DNA from: Betaproteobacteria bacterium
Lineage (GTDB): Bacteria; Pseudomonadota; Gammaproteobacteria; Burkholderiales; Burkholderiaceae_F
Length of the DNA: 64,000 bases
Direction of reading: 5' to 3'
Assembly (NCBI GenBank): GCA_016861185.1
Contig: BOKW01000003.1
Coordinates: 62,001 to 126,000, forward strand
In this document: positions 39,895-49,330 of the stretch, piece after piece
Layout: each line of letters opens with the position of its first letter
Numbering within the stretch: position 1 is the stretch's first letter
Notes under the pieces: generated by a model
What the model saw: the letters and a program-made list of their open reading frames with translations, nothing else
The model's database searches: none
Told to the model about the DNA's origin: nothing
Translations under genes and position numbers: made by a program

Positions 39895-40875
39895 ATGTCG
39901 ACCCCAGCTACCTCCCCCGAAACACTGTCTGAACCATCCGCCGCACCCGACGCCCGCCAGCGTGCCGCGCTGCTGCTCGCGCTCGGGCTGATCCTCGTGT
40001 GGGGTGCCAACTTCTCGGTGCAGAAGGCGGTGTTCACGGCGCTGAGCCCGGGCGGCTTCCTGTTCGCGCGCTACCTGATCATGCCGCTGTGCGCGGTGGC
40101 GCTGCTGTGGCAGCGCTACGGCCGGCGCTGGCCGCGGCTCGCGCGCGACGAGTGGTGGGCGCTCGCCCGGCTCGCGCTGCTCGGACACGTGCTGCACGTG
40201 GGTCTCGTGACCTTCGGCATCCACTGGTCGACCGCGTTCTCCAGCTCGCTGATCCTCGCGTGCGGGCCGGTGTTCACGCTGCTGATCCTGCGCTTCGCCG
40301 GCACCGAGCGGCTGACGCGCGCACAGGTCGCGGGGGTGGCGGTCGCGTGCGCCGGCGTGCTCGTGTTCCTCTCCGACAAGCTGCTCGGCGCGCAGTGGCG
40401 CGCGAGCGGCGGCGACCTCGTGCTGCTGGTCGCCGCGGCGTTCTTCTCCGCGTACACCGTCGCCGCGAAGCCGGTGTTCGAGCGGCACGGCGGCGTGCTG
40501 GTGATGGCGTACACGACGCTGATCGGCTCGGTGCCGCTGGTGCTGCTTTCCGCGCCCGCCGGTCTCGCCGTCGACTGGACGGCCGTCACGCCCGCGATCT
40601 GGGCCGGACTGCTGTGGGCCGTGATCGTCTCGGCCTTCGTCGGCTGGATCGTGTGGGGCTGGGTCAACGGCGTGCGCGGTGTGGCGCGCACCGCGCCGCT
40701 GCTGTACCTGATGCCGCCGGTCGCGGGCGTGGTCGCCTGGCTCGCCACCGGCGAGGGCTACACGCTGATCAAGCTCGCCGGCGCGGCGGTCACGCTCGGC
40801 GGCGTTGCGCTCGCGCAGTTCGCGCCGCGCGAGAAGCGCGCGGCGCCGCCGGAGAGCGTGACGGTGGTCGACTGA
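39895..40875 (+). CDS. EamA/DMT-family transporter, second copy
   Basis: A 326-residue membrane protein with ten predicted helices in two EamA repeats. It starts with a hydrophilic 22-residue N-terminus (MSTPATSPETLSEPSA), then LILVWGANFSVQKAVFTALS and, in repeat 2, LVLLVAAAFFSAYTVAAKPV and LYLMPPVAGVVAWLATGEGY. It belongs to the RhaT/YdcZ-like exporters of unknown substrate. It is not close to the EamA protein at 10853. ATG 39895 is preferred as the extension to 39838 lacks hydrophobic or family sequence. Confidence 0.9.
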   Translation: MSTPATSPETLSEPSAAPDARQRAALLLALGLILVWGANFSVQKAVFTALSPGGFLFARYLIMPLCAVALLWQRYGRRWPRLARDEWWALARLALLGHVLHVGLVTFGIHWSTAFSSSLILACGPVFTLLILRFAGTERLTRAQVAGVAVACAGVLVFLSDKLLGAQWRASGGDLVLLVAAAFFSAYTVAAKPVFERHGGVLVMAYTTLIGSVPLVLLSAPAGLAVDWTAVTPAIWAGLLWAVIVSAFVGWIVWGWVNGVRGVARTAPLLYLMPPVAGVVAWLATGEGYTLIKLAGAAVTLGGVALAQFAPREKRAAPPESVTVVD

Positions 40876-41281
40876 CACGCCAGGCGATCGTTCGCTGCGC
40901 GTCAAGAGCCGATCGTCCGAATCACCGAAATGCGGGACGACCGTTAGCGTCGTCTCGCCCGCACCGCCGTTGATCGTTCGTCGCACTTCGGTGCGACCGT
41001 ACCGGGTCGCCGCGATGCGCGATCCGACAACCGCGCCGGCGCCGGAAATCGAGCCGCTATTCGCCGTTTTTCCCGCGACGACACGCTTGCACCATTCGGC
41101 AGTGGCGACCTCCACGCGGGCTCGCTGCCGTTCCGGCTTTGGGGTGCAGCGCATTGACCGCTTGTCGGCGTTTCGCCGCCTTTCGGATCTCGAAGGGTCA
41201 GGAGAAACGTACAGCGCGCCGATGACACGGTTACCGCTGATCCCGGAGTCCGCGGCCGTCGTCGTTTGAGTCGGAGAAGAA
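40876..41281. other. Non-coding stretch upstream of the minor-pilin operon
   Basis: About 400 bp without a credible gene. It presumably carries the promoter of the pil operon. No convincing sigma-54 (-24/-12) or sigma-70 pair was found by eye, and no RNA gene or repeat is visible. A GGAGAAGA just before ATG 41282 serves as the pilE ribosome binding site. Confidence 0.6.
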
Positions 41282-41704
41282 ATGAATCGCAGCCGGGGCT
41301 TTACCCTGATCGAAGTCCTGATCGTCATGACCGTGCTCGCGATCCTGGCGGGCATCGCGATCCCGCTGTACTCGCGCTACGTGCAGCGCGGGCAACTGGT
41401 CGAGGCCACGCAGGCGCTCTCGGAGTACCGCGTGCGGATGGAGCAGTTCTTCCAGGACAACCGCACGTACCAGAATGCCGGCGGCAACTGCGGTGCAGCC
41501 GCGCCCGCGGGGCTGCAGAACTTCGGATTTGCCTGCGTCGTCAACGCCGGCGGTCTGGCCTACACCGCGACGATGACCGGCGCCGGACCCGTCGCAGGTT
41601 TCGTCTACACGATCAACCAGGCCAACGTGCGCGCGACGACGTCGCTGCCCGCGAGCTGGGGCGCGCTGCCGGCCGACGCGGGGACGCGCTGGGTGACGCG
41701 ATGA
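41282..41704 (+). CDS. pilE: Type IV pilin-like protein PilE
   Basis: A 140-residue prepilin. The class III signal is short and basic, followed by RGFTLIEVLIVMTVLAILAG, with cleavage after Gly and Glu at position +5. The rest matches small PilE-type pilins: a hydrophobic spine helix, then IPLYSRYVQRGQLVEATQAL and two cysteines (NCGAA, FACVV) that can close a loop. It is first in a cluster with fimT, pilV, pilW, pilX and pilY1, and its stop overlaps fimT (ATGA). Confidence 0.92.
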   Translation: MNRSRGFTLIEVLIVMTVLAILAGIAIPLYSRYVQRGQLVEATQALSEYRVRMEQFFQDNRTYQNAGGNCGAAAPAGLQNFGFACVVNAGGLAYTATMTGAGPVAGFVYTINQANVRATTSLPASWGALPADAGTRWVTR

Positions 41705-42288
41705 CGCGTTCGTCGCACCCTGCGGCGATGGCCCGGCAACGCGGCGTCAGCCTGATCGAGATCGCGGTCGTGCTCGCGATCCTCGCGCTGCTGCTGACGC
41801 AGGCGGTGCCGACGTACTCGACATGGCTGCGCAATACGCAGATCCGGACGGCGGCCGAGTCGATGCAGAACGGGCTGCAGCTTGCGCGCGCCGAAGCGAT
41901 CCGGCGCAACCGCAGCGTGCAGTTCGTGCTCGTCGACGCGCCGGCCACGGGCTGGACGGTCGGCTGCGTCAACCCGGTCGACGGCGGCACCGCCGACGTC
42001 GAGGACCCGGGTGATTGCCTGGCGACGATCCAGGCGCGTGCGTCGGCCGACGGCAGCGAACGCTCGAGGGTCGCCGCCGTACCGGCCGGCGCGCGCATCG
42101 TGACCTTCGATTCGATCGGCCGCGTGCGCACCAATGCCGACGCATCGCCGGCGCTGACGCGCATCGACCTCACCGATCCCGACCTGGACCCGGCGCAGGT
42201 GCGGCCGCTGCGGGTGACGATCGACGCCGGCGGCGGCATCCGCATGTGCGACCCGGCGCTGCCGCCGTCCGACCCGCGCGCCTGCTGA
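41701..42288 (+). CDS. fimT: Minor pilin FimT/GspH-like
   Basis: A 195-residue prepilin. The motif RQRGVSLIEIAVVLAILALL has Gly-1 and Glu+5. A GspH/FimT domain follows (IRTAAESMQNGLQLARAEAIRRNRSVQFVLVD is typical), with paired cysteines near GCVNP/GDCLA and a C-terminal Cys. ATG 41701 overlaps the pilE stop. It is proposed to prime pilus assembly with PilVWX and PilY1. Confidence 0.92.
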   Translation: MTRSSHPAAMARQRGVSLIEIAVVLAILALLLTQAVPTYSTWLRNTQIRTAAESMQNGLQLARAEAIRRNRSVQFVLVDAPATGWTVGCVNPVDGGTADVEDPGDCLATIQARASADGSERSRVAAVPAGARIVTFDSIGRVRTNADASPALTRIDLTDPDLDPAQVRPLRVTIDAGGGIRMCDPALPPSDPRAC

Positions 42289-42314
42289 GGTAAACGCAAG
42301 CTCGGAGTGAAACG

Positions 42315-42716
42315 ATGCCGACGAAACGCCAACAGAAGGGACTGTCGCTGGTCGAGGTGCTGGTCGCGCTGACGATCTTCGCCTTCGGCGTGCTCGGACT
42401 GCTGGGCATGCACGCGACGGCGCTCGCGACGTTCAGCGACGCCAAGTACCGCGCCGACGCGGCGCTGCTGGCCGACAGCCTGATCAACCAGATCTGGATC
42501 GATCGCATCAACCTGCCCGCGTACGCGTACAGCGGCGGCAGCGGCGGTGCTGCGGTCAGCTCGTGGGTCGCCAACGGCGTGATGGCCGCGCTGCCCGCGG
42601 CCGACGCCGTCGTCGCGGTCGCCGGTTCCCAGGTCACCGTCACGATCACGTGGCTGCCGCCGGGTGCGGCCCAGCCGCGCAGCCACGTCGCGGTCGCCAC
42701 GATCCAGGAGCCGTAG
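42315..42716 (+). CDS. pilV: Minor pilin PilV
   Basis: A 133-residue prepilin. It has QQKGLSLVEVLVALTIFAFG (Gly-1, Glu+5) and the PilV-like GLLGMHATALATFSDAKYRADAALLADSLINQI helix. It is shorter than Pseudomonas PilV, but this length is common in betaproteobacteria. It is two nucleotides upstream of pilW. Confidence 0.9.
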   Translation: MPTKRQQKGLSLVEVLVALTIFAFGVLGLLGMHATALATFSDAKYRADAALLADSLINQIWIDRINLPAYAYSGGSGGAAVSSWVANGVMAALPAADAVVAVAGSQVTVTITWLPPGAAQPRSHVAVATIQEP

Positions 42717-42718
42717 GC

Positions 42719-43798
42719 ATGAGGCTTCACCGGCGCGAACAATCGGGCCTGTCGCTGATCGAGCTGCTGGTCGCGGTGACGATCGGGCTGTTCGCCACGC
42801 TGGCGATCACGCAGTCGTTTGCGATTTCGGAAGCGCATCGCCGCACCGCGACCAGCGGCGGCGACGCCACGTTCAACGGCGCGCTCGGCCAGTACACGAT
42901 CCAGCGCGACGCGCGCATGGCCGGTTACGGCATCAACCATCCTGTGCTGCTCGGCTGCAGGATCTTTGCGTACGACGAAGGTGTCTCACCGCCTCGCACC
43001 TTCGACTTCTTCCTCGCGCCGGTCGTCATCACGCAGGGCGCCGGCACGGCGCCGGACGAGATCACGATCACTTACAGCAGCACCGATACGCTGCCGGCGC
43101 CGATTGAGTTGACGCAGGACCTGCCGACGCCCGCGGCGAACTATCACGTCAAGAACGCCTTCGGCGTGGCCGCCGGCAACCTGCTCGTGATGGCCGAAGG
43201 CGGGCTCGATTGCACGCTGTCGGAGGCGACGAACACGCCGAGCCTGGCCCCGCCCGGCAACCAGGACATCATCATTCACAACAGCGGCAACTACACCGAC
43301 GCTTACGGCAGGCAGGTCACGGCGCGCTACAACAAGCCAGGCGGGCTGGGCCCGAACTACACGAAGAACGCGATCCTCTACAACCTCGGGCCGGCGCCGA
43401 TCGTCAACCGCTACTACGTCGCCGGCAACGAGCTGCGCCTCGACCAGTTGATCAGCAACACGATCGGCGCACGGGTGGCGCCCGAAATCGTCCAGCTCCA
43501 GGCGCAGTACGGCCGCGACGCCGACGGCGACGGCATCGTCGACGCGTGGACCGAGGCGACGCCGGCCACGGCCGTCGAATGGTCGCGCACGCTGGCGCTG
43601 CGCTTCGCGCTGGTCGCGCGTTCGGCGCTGCCCGAACGCGAGCGCGACGCCGCCGATGTGTGCACGACGACGACCGCAGCGCCGACCTGGGCCGGCGGAA
43701 CGCTCGACGTGACGACGCTGCCCGATTGGCGCTGCTATCGCTACCGCGTGTTCGAGTCGACGAGCAGCCTGCGCAACCTGATCTGGAGGCCGGCATGA
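42719..43798 (+). CDS. pilW: Minor pilin PilW
   Basis: A 359-residue prepilin. Motif EQSGLSLIELLVAVTIGLFA with Glu+5, then a large C-terminal beta domain. It contains a DADGDG acidic loop (RDADGDGIVDAW), of the kind that could bind calcium. ATG 42719 lies 2 nt after the pilV stop, and its own stop overlaps pilX (ATGA). It is part of the minor-pilin priming complex. Confidence 0.9.
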   Translation: MRLHRREQSGLSLIELLVAVTIGLFATLAITQSFAISEAHRRTATSGGDATFNGALGQYTIQRDARMAGYGINHPVLLGCRIFAYDEGVSPPRTFDFFLAPVVITQGAGTAPDEITITYSSTDTLPAPIELTQDLPTPAANYHVKNAFGVAAGNLLVMAEGGLDCTLSEATNTPSLAPPGNQDIIIHNSGNYTDAYGRQVTARYNKPGGLGPNYTKNAILYNLGPAPIVNRYYVAGNELRLDQLISNTIGARVAPEIVQLQAQYGRDADGDGIVDAWTEATPATAVEWSRTLALRFALVARSALPERERDAADVCTTTTAAPTWAGGTLDVTTLPDWRCYRYRVFESTSSLRNLIWRPA

Positions 43799-44376
43799 CC
43801 GGAGCTCCACGCGTTTCCCGGCAACGCGGCTACATGGTGCCGGTGGTACTGGTTGCGCTGGTGGCGATGTTGATCTCCGGCATCGCGCTGGTGCGTTCGA
43901 TGGACACCAACACCCTGATCACGGGCAACCTCGCGTTCCGCAACGCGACCGTGCATTCGGCCGACGTCGGCGTGCAGAGCGCCGTCGCCTGGCTGGCCGC
44001 GAATGCGGGATCGGCGGTGCTGAATGCGAATGCGCCCGCGAGCGGCTACTACGCCGTGGCGATCGAACCGAACTGGGACGACAGGGCCTACTGGGCGCAG
44101 TGCGCAGCCTGCACCGTGACCCCGGCCGCCGGCGACGCCGCGGGCAACACGATCAGCTGGGTCGTGCATCGCATGTGCACGGCGCAGCTCGACCCGAACG
44201 ATCCGAACAACCTGTGTTCGCGGCTGAGCGCGAGTTCGCCGGGCGCGAGCGGGGGCAGCTTCTCCAGCGATGCCACGAATTTCAGCGGTACAGCCCAGCA
44301 CTACTACCGGATCACGGTGCGCGTGCTGGGGCCGCGCAACACGAGCACGCTGGCGCAGAGCTTCGTCGTGCTGTGA
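43795..44376 (+). CDS. pilX: Minor pilin PilX
   Basis: A 193-residue protein with the PilX-type N-terminus: basic leader RVSRQRG, then YMVPVVLVALVAMLISGIAL. As in many PilX proteins, the Glu at +5 is absent, and the residue after Gly is Tyr. SADVGVQSAVAWLAANAG is also typical. Its start overlaps the pilW stop, and pilY1 follows after 10 nt. Confidence 0.88.
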   Translation: MTGAPRVSRQRGYMVPVVLVALVAMLISGIALVRSMDTNTLITGNLAFRNATVHSADVGVQSAVAWLAANAGSAVLNANAPASGYYAVAIEPNWDDRAYWAQCAACTVTPAAGDAAGNTISWVVHRMCTAQLDPNDPNNLCSRLSASSPGASGGSFSSDATNFSGTAQHYYRITVRVLGPRNTSTLAQSFVVL

Positions 44377-44386
44377 GGGGAAGGCG

Positions 44387-47300
44387 ATGCGGGGTTCTCC
44401 AAGCGCAATTCTCGTCGCGGCCGCGCTGCTGTCGGCATCGGTCGCATCGGCAGGTACGACGGACATCGCCACGGATCCGCTGGCGCGCTCGCAGTCGACC
44501 AACGTCAAGCCGAACGTAATGCTGATCGTCGACGATTCGGGCAGCATGGGCTGGCGGCACATGCCCGATTACGTCGACGACGCCAACGTTGACAAGCCAC
44601 GCTGCAGCAATTCGACCTGCGGCTCGACGACGTCGACCGGCGTCGAAGGCAATCCGCCGTGGTACGCGTCCGGATTCAACCGCCTCTACTACGACCCGCA
44701 GGTCACCTACAGCCCGGCGGTGGACGCGACCGGCGCGTCGATGCCCAGCTACGGCGCGCCGTGGACGACGGTCCCGGTCAACGCGTACGACACGTCCGCC
44801 GGCACGATCAACCTGGCGAACAGGTACCCGGAGCTCGTCTACTGCAGGAACGCGAACGACGATCCTTCGTCGAGCAACTGCCGCCGCAACGGAATCGATA
44901 CGGCCAACCCGTTCCTCTACAACACGGCCTCCGCCACGAACGGCTATCCCGACTCGACCGCCAGCGGCGGCTACCGCTTCCCGGTCACGCGGCTCGGCGG
45001 GCCCTACTACTTCGACATCGTGCCGGTCGAATACTGCAGCGACGAGCGGCTGACGAGTTGCGTCCTTGCGTCCGCGCCGTCGGCGACGCATCCCTACCCG
45101 GCGCCGGTGCGCTTTTGCCAGAACGCCTCCGACGCGAGCAGCGCGTCGGCCGTCAGCGGCAACGCCTCGGGTTCACCCCGCTGCCAGGCGAAGTACGACG
45201 GCACCCACACGCGGCCCCGCTACGGCAAGTTCCAGCGCGTCGACATCACGCCGACGGTGCTCACGTATGGCAACCGGCCGGGTCGCACCGACTGCGCGGC
45301 ACGGCCCGTCTGCACGTACGCCGAGGAGATGACCAACTTCGCCAACTGGTACGCCTACTACAGCACCCGGCTGCAAACGATGAAAACCGGCGTGGGTCAG
45401 GCCTTCAAGTCGGTCGACGGCCGCTACCGCGTCGGTGCGATCACGATCAGCCCGGGCACGCGGGTCAGAGGGTCGAACTACTTGCCGATCGACACCTTCG
45501 ACGGCGCGCAGCGCGCCGACTGGTACAGGACCTTCTACAGGATGGCCCCGTCCGGCCGCACGCCGCTGCGCGAAGCGCTTTCGCGCGTCGGCCGCCACTT
45601 CGCCGGGATCACGTCGGGCATCAACGACGGGATGAACGAGGATCCGGTCCAGTACTCGTGCCAGCCGAACATCGCGCTGCTGACGACCGACGGCTACTGG
45701 AACGACAACGCGGGCCAGCGCCTTGACGGATCGGCCATCGGCAACGTCGACAACGTCGACAGCGGCTATTCGACGCGCGCCTACGGCGCCTACGACGGCG
45801 GCAGCGCCACCAACGCCAGCGACACCCTCGCGGACGTGGCCCTGTACTACTACCAGACGGATCTGCGTCCGGCCGGGGCGAAGGGCGCGCTCGGCACCGA
45901 CGTCAGCGCCAACAACGTGCCGACGACGACGAAGGACACGAACCCGGCTCAGCACATGGTCACGTTCACGGTCGGCCTCGGAGTGGACGGGATCATGAAG
46001 TACCGGCCCGACTACGAGACGGCCACGGTCGGCGACTTCTACAACATCAAGAGCGGCAACAACACGTGTCCGTGGACGAACGGCACCTGCAACTGGCCGA
46101 AGCCCGTCGCCGACACGCCGACCGCGATCGACGATCTGTGGCACGCCGCCGTCAACGGCCGCGGGCGTTACGTCAACGCGCAGGACGCGCGCTCGCTGTA
46201 CCAGGGCATCGCCAGCGCGCTCGCGGAAATCAAGACCGTGACGGGCGCGGCGGCGGCCTCGGCGACCAGCAGCCCGAACGTCAGCTCGACGGACAACGCG
46301 ATCTTCAGCTCGACCTATCGCACCGTGAAGTGGGACGGCGAGCTGGTCAAGCAGTCGATCGACATCATCACCGGCAAGGTGCTGCCGACGGTCGTCTGGT
46401 CGGCGGCGACGCAACTGAACGCGGCGGTGGCGCCGGCGAGCGACAGCCGGACCATCTACACCAACGTAGGCGGCGCGCTGAAACCGTTCGCTTACGCCGA
46501 TCTGGATGCGGGCGCGCGCGCGTATTTCGACAACCAGTGTGCGAAGCTTTCGCACTGCGCCTCCCTCGCGGCGTCCGACGTGGCCGTCGCCAACAACGGC
46601 ACCGCGCTCGTCAACTATCTGCGCGGCCAGCGCGGCAACGAAGATGCGGCGTTCCGGCTGCGCGAGTTCGTGCTCGGCGATCTGGTCGGTTCGCGCCCGG
46701 CCTTCGTCCGCGAGCCGCGCCGCAACTACGGCGACGGCGTAACGCCTTCGTACTTCGACTTCAAGAACGCGAACAAGTCGCGCCAGGCGGTGCTCTACGT
46801 CGGCGGCAACGACGGCATGCTGCACGCGTTCGACGCGGCCACCGGCGGCGAGCTGTGGGCGTTCGTGCCACGCACGGTGCTGCCGCGGCTGCACCGGCTC
46901 GCCGACAAGGCTTACGGCAACGCGCACGAATTCTTCGTCGACGGCACGCCGGCGATTGCCGACGCGTACTTCGGCGGCGCCTGGCACACGGTCCTGGTCG
47001 GCGGGTTCAACGCCGGCGGCCGCGGCTACTACGCGCTCGACGTCACGGTGCCGACGGCGCCGAGGCTGCTGTGGGAGATCTGCGCCGATTCGACGCTGTG
47101 CGCGAACAGCGAACCCAACGTCGGACTGTCGTTCGGCAACCCGGTCGTCACCAAGCGCGCCTCCGACGGCAAGTGGGTCGTACTGCTGACCTCGGGCTAC
47201 AACAACGTGACCCCCGGGGACGGCCAGGGGTGGCTGTTCGTCGTCGATCTGGCCACCGGATCGGTGCTGAATCGCGTGTCGACGGGTGTGGGTTCGACGA

Positions 47301-48118
47301 CGACGCCGTCGGGCTTCGCGCGCATCTCGGCGTACGCGGTCAATCCCGACACCGACAACACGTCGACCTATGTCTACGGCGGCGATCTGCAGGGCAACGT
47401 CTGGCGCTTCGACCTGTCGCAGTCGCCGCCCGCATTGCTGAAGATGGCCACGCTGCGGGACGCCGCCGGCAAGCCGCAGCCGGTGACCACACGACCGGAG
47501 CTCGGTGAGATCAACGGTCAGCGGATCGTCTACGTCGGCACCGGGCGCTATCTCGGCGTCACCGACCTCGCCGACCCGGCGACGCTGACGCCGCCCGGAG
47601 GTTGGTCCTTCCTCAGCGCGATCTACGGGCTGAAGGACAGCGGCGCGAGCCTCGGCGATCCGCGCGCGACCGGCAAACTGGTCACGCAGACGATCTCCAC
47701 GCTGAACGCCACGCAGCGCACGGTCACGAACAACGCCGTCGACTGGAGCGTCAAGGACGGATGGGTTGCCGACTTTCCGACGCGGGGCGAACGCGTCAAT
47801 CTGGACCCGCAGCTCGTGCTGGGCACGCTGGTGGTCACGACCAACATTCCCGACCAGGATGCGTGCACGGCAGGCGGAACGAGCTGGATCTACCAGTTCG
47901 ATGCGCGCACCGGCTCGGCGGTCAGCACTGCCGGCGGCGTCGTGGGCGAGTTGCGTTCCGACACGCTGACCGTCGGCAATACCGTCGTGCGGCTGCCGGA
48001 CGGCTCGATGAAGCTGATCACCACCGGCGCGTCGGGACAGAAAGACACGCTGGCGCTGCGGATCGGCGCCAGCTCGGCGTCCGCGCGCCGCATCTCCTGG
48101 CGCGAACTGGCGCGCTGA
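44387..48118 (+). CDS. pilY1: Type IV pilus tip adhesin/assembly factor PilY1
   Basis: A 1243-residue exported protein with signal peptide residues 1-22 (ILVAAALLSASVASA). The N-terminal half is a von Willebrand A-like domain starting with a MIDAS-type loop (MLIVDDSGSMGW). The C-terminal third is a PilC/PilY1 beta-propeller (VLYVGGNDGMLHAFDAATGG, then NPDTDNTSTYVYGGDLQGNV, an acidic stretch matching the calcium-binding region). PilY1 sits at the pilus tip and primes extension with minor pilins, and contributes to surface sensing. It closes the pil operon. GGGGAAGG precedes ATG 44387. Confidence 0.95.
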   Translation: MRGSPSAILVAAALLSASVASAGTTDIATDPLARSQSTNVKPNVMLIVDDSGSMGWRHMPDYVDDANVDKPRCSNSTCGSTTSTGVEGNPPWYASGFNRLYYDPQVTYSPAVDATGASMPSYGAPWTTVPVNAYDTSAGTINLANRYPELVYCRNANDDPSSSNCRRNGIDTANPFLYNTASATNGYPDSTASGGYRFPVTRLGGPYYFDIVPVEYCSDERLTSCVLASAPSATHPYPAPVRFCQNASDASSASAVSGNASGSPRCQAKYDGTHTRPRYGKFQRVDITPTVLTYGNRPGRTDCAARPVCTYAEEMTNFANWYAYYSTRLQTMKTGVGQAFKSVDGRYRVGAITISPGTRVRGSNYLPIDTFDGAQRADWYRTFYRMAPSGRTPLREALSRVGRHFAGITSGINDGMNEDPVQYSCQPNIALLTTDGYWNDNAGQRLDGSAIGNVDNVDSGYSTRAYGAYDGGSATNASDTLADVALYYYQTDLRPAGAKGALGTDVSANNVPTTTKDTNPAQHMVTFTVGLGVDGIMKYRPDYETATVGDFYNIKSGNNTCPWTNGTCNWPKPVADTPTAIDDLWHAAVNGRGRYVNAQDARSLYQGIASALAEIKTVTGAAAASATSSPNVSSTDNAIFSSTYRTVKWDGELVKQSIDIITGKVLPTVVWSAATQLNAAVAPASDSRTIYTNVGGALKPFAYADLDAGARAYFDNQCAKLSHCASLAASDVAVANNGTALVNYLRGQRGNEDAAFRLREFVLGDLVGSRPAFVREPRRNYGDGVTPSYFDFKNANKSRQAVLYVGGNDGMLHAFDAATGGELWAFVPRTVLPRLHRLADKAYGNAHEFFVDGTPAIADAYFGGAWHTVLVGGFNAGGRGYYALDVTVPTAPRLLWEICADSTLCANSEPNVGLSFGNPVVTKRASDGKWVVLLTSGYNNVTPGDGQGWLFVVDLATGSVLNRVSTGVGSTTTPSGFARISAYAVNPDTDNTSTYVYGGDLQGNVWRFDLSQSPPALLKMATLRDAAGKPQPVTTRPELGEINGQRIVYVGTGRYLGVTDLADPATLTPPGGWSFLSAIYGLKDSGASLGDPRATGKLVTQTISTLNATQRTVTNNAVDWSVKDGWVADFPTRGERVNLDPQLVLGTLVVTTNIPDQDACTAGGTSWIYQFDARTGSAVSTAGGVVGELRSDTLTVGNTVVRLPDGSMKLITTGASGQKDTLALRIGASSASARRISWRELAR

Positions 48119-48310
48119 GCGGCGCGTCGCCGCCCGTCTGCGCGCGATTGGCGCGGCGGCCGGCCGCCGGCGGCCGCGCTTCGGCGCGCGATCTTGCACC
48201 TCGATCTGCGCACATCGCCCGACCCGCTGCTGGGCGTCGTTTCGCCCGCGCCGACGGCGCAGGCAAAATGCGGTCCTTGCATCGGGTTCCCCGTGCAGTC
48301 GGGAGGAGAC

Positions 48311-49330
48311 ATGAACGACGCGCGCGCGCGCGCCGAGCGCCTGCTGGCGCTGTATCGCACGATGGCGCGCATCCGCGCGTTCGAGAACGCCGCGGAGGAA
48401 GCGAGCCAGGGCGGCGTGCAGGTCTGGGGCATGGAGGCGTCGAAGACGCCGGCGCGCGTGCGCGGGCCGCTGCACCTGTCGACCGGCCAGGAGGCGGTCG
48501 CGGCCGGCGTGTGCATCCATCTCGAACGCGCAGACCTGCTGACCTCGACGCATCGCGGGCACGGCCACACGCTCGCCAAGGGCGCGGACATGACGCGGAT
48601 GATGTGCGAGCTGTTCGGCCGCGCCACCGGCTACAACAAGGGCAAGGGCGGATCGATGCACATCGCCGACTTCTCGGTCGGCATGCTGGGCGCCAACGGC
48701 GTGGTCGCGGCGGGCATTCCGATCGCGACCGGCGCGGCGCACGCACTGAAGATCCGGCGCCAGCCCAACATCGTCGCCTGCTTTTTCGGCGACGGCGCGA
48801 TCAACCGCGGGCCGTTCCTCGAGGGGCTGAACTGGGCGCAGGTCTACCGGCTGCCGGTGCTGTTCGTCTGCGAGGACAACCGCATCGCCGCGACCACGCC
48901 GACGCAGACGATGACCGCGGGCGAAGGCGCGGCCGCGCGCGCGCGTGCGCTCGCGATCGAAGCGCGGGCGGTCGACGGCAACGACGTCGAAGCGCTCGAC
49001 CGCGCGGCGGGCGAACTCGTCGCGCGCGTGCGCGCAGGCCGCCCTGCCCTGCTGCACGCGATCACGTACCGGATCAAGGGCCACGTGTCGGTCGATCCGG
49101 GTGCGTATCGAGATGCCGCTGAAGTCGAACGCGCGCGGCAGGACGATCCGCTTGCCCGCGCGCGCAAGACGCTCGCCGCGCTCGGCTGCGCCGAGCGCAC
49201 CGAAGCGATCGATGCCGAAGTGCGCGCCGAGATCGAACGCGCGCTCGCCGCGGCCGACGCTGCGCCGTGGCCCGAACCCGCGGAGGCGTATCGCGACGTG
49301 CTCGACGCGGGAGCCGGCGCATGGCGCTGA
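48311..49330 (+). CDS. 2-oxoacid (pyruvate/acetoin) dehydrogenase E1 alpha subunit
   Basis: A 339-residue thiamine-diphosphate subunit starting at ATG 48311 behind GGGAGGAG. Motifs: GPLHLSTGQEAVAAGV, STHRGHGHTLAKGADM, GYNKGKGGSMHIAD and the ThDP loop FGDGAINRGPFLEGLNWAQ. It is most like the PdhA/AcoA group. Paired with the beta subunit gene downstream (overlap of 10 nt). No E2 or E3 genes are adjacent. It may use a distant E2, or act as part of an acetoin or other 2-oxoacid system. Confidence 0.92.
   Translation: MNDARARAERLLALYRTMARIRAFENAAEEASQGGVQVWGMEASKTPARVRGPLHLSTGQEAVAAGVCIHLERADLLTSTHRGHGHTLAKGADMTRMMCELFGRATGYNKGKGGSMHIADFSVGMLGANGVVAAGIPIATGAAHALKIRRQPNIVACFFGDGAINRGPFLEGLNWAQVYRLPVLFVCEDNRIAATTPTQTMTAGEGAAARARALAIEARAVDGNDVEALDRAAGELVARVRAGRPALLHAITYRIKGHVSVDPGAYRDAAEVERARQDDPLARARKTLAALGCAERTEAIDAEVRAEIERALAAADAAPWPEPAEAYRDVLDAGAGAWR

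Noticed and set aside
40876..41281. Sigma-54 promoter for the pil operon
   Set aside because: No TGGCAC-N5-TTGC pattern with correct spacing was found by eye.
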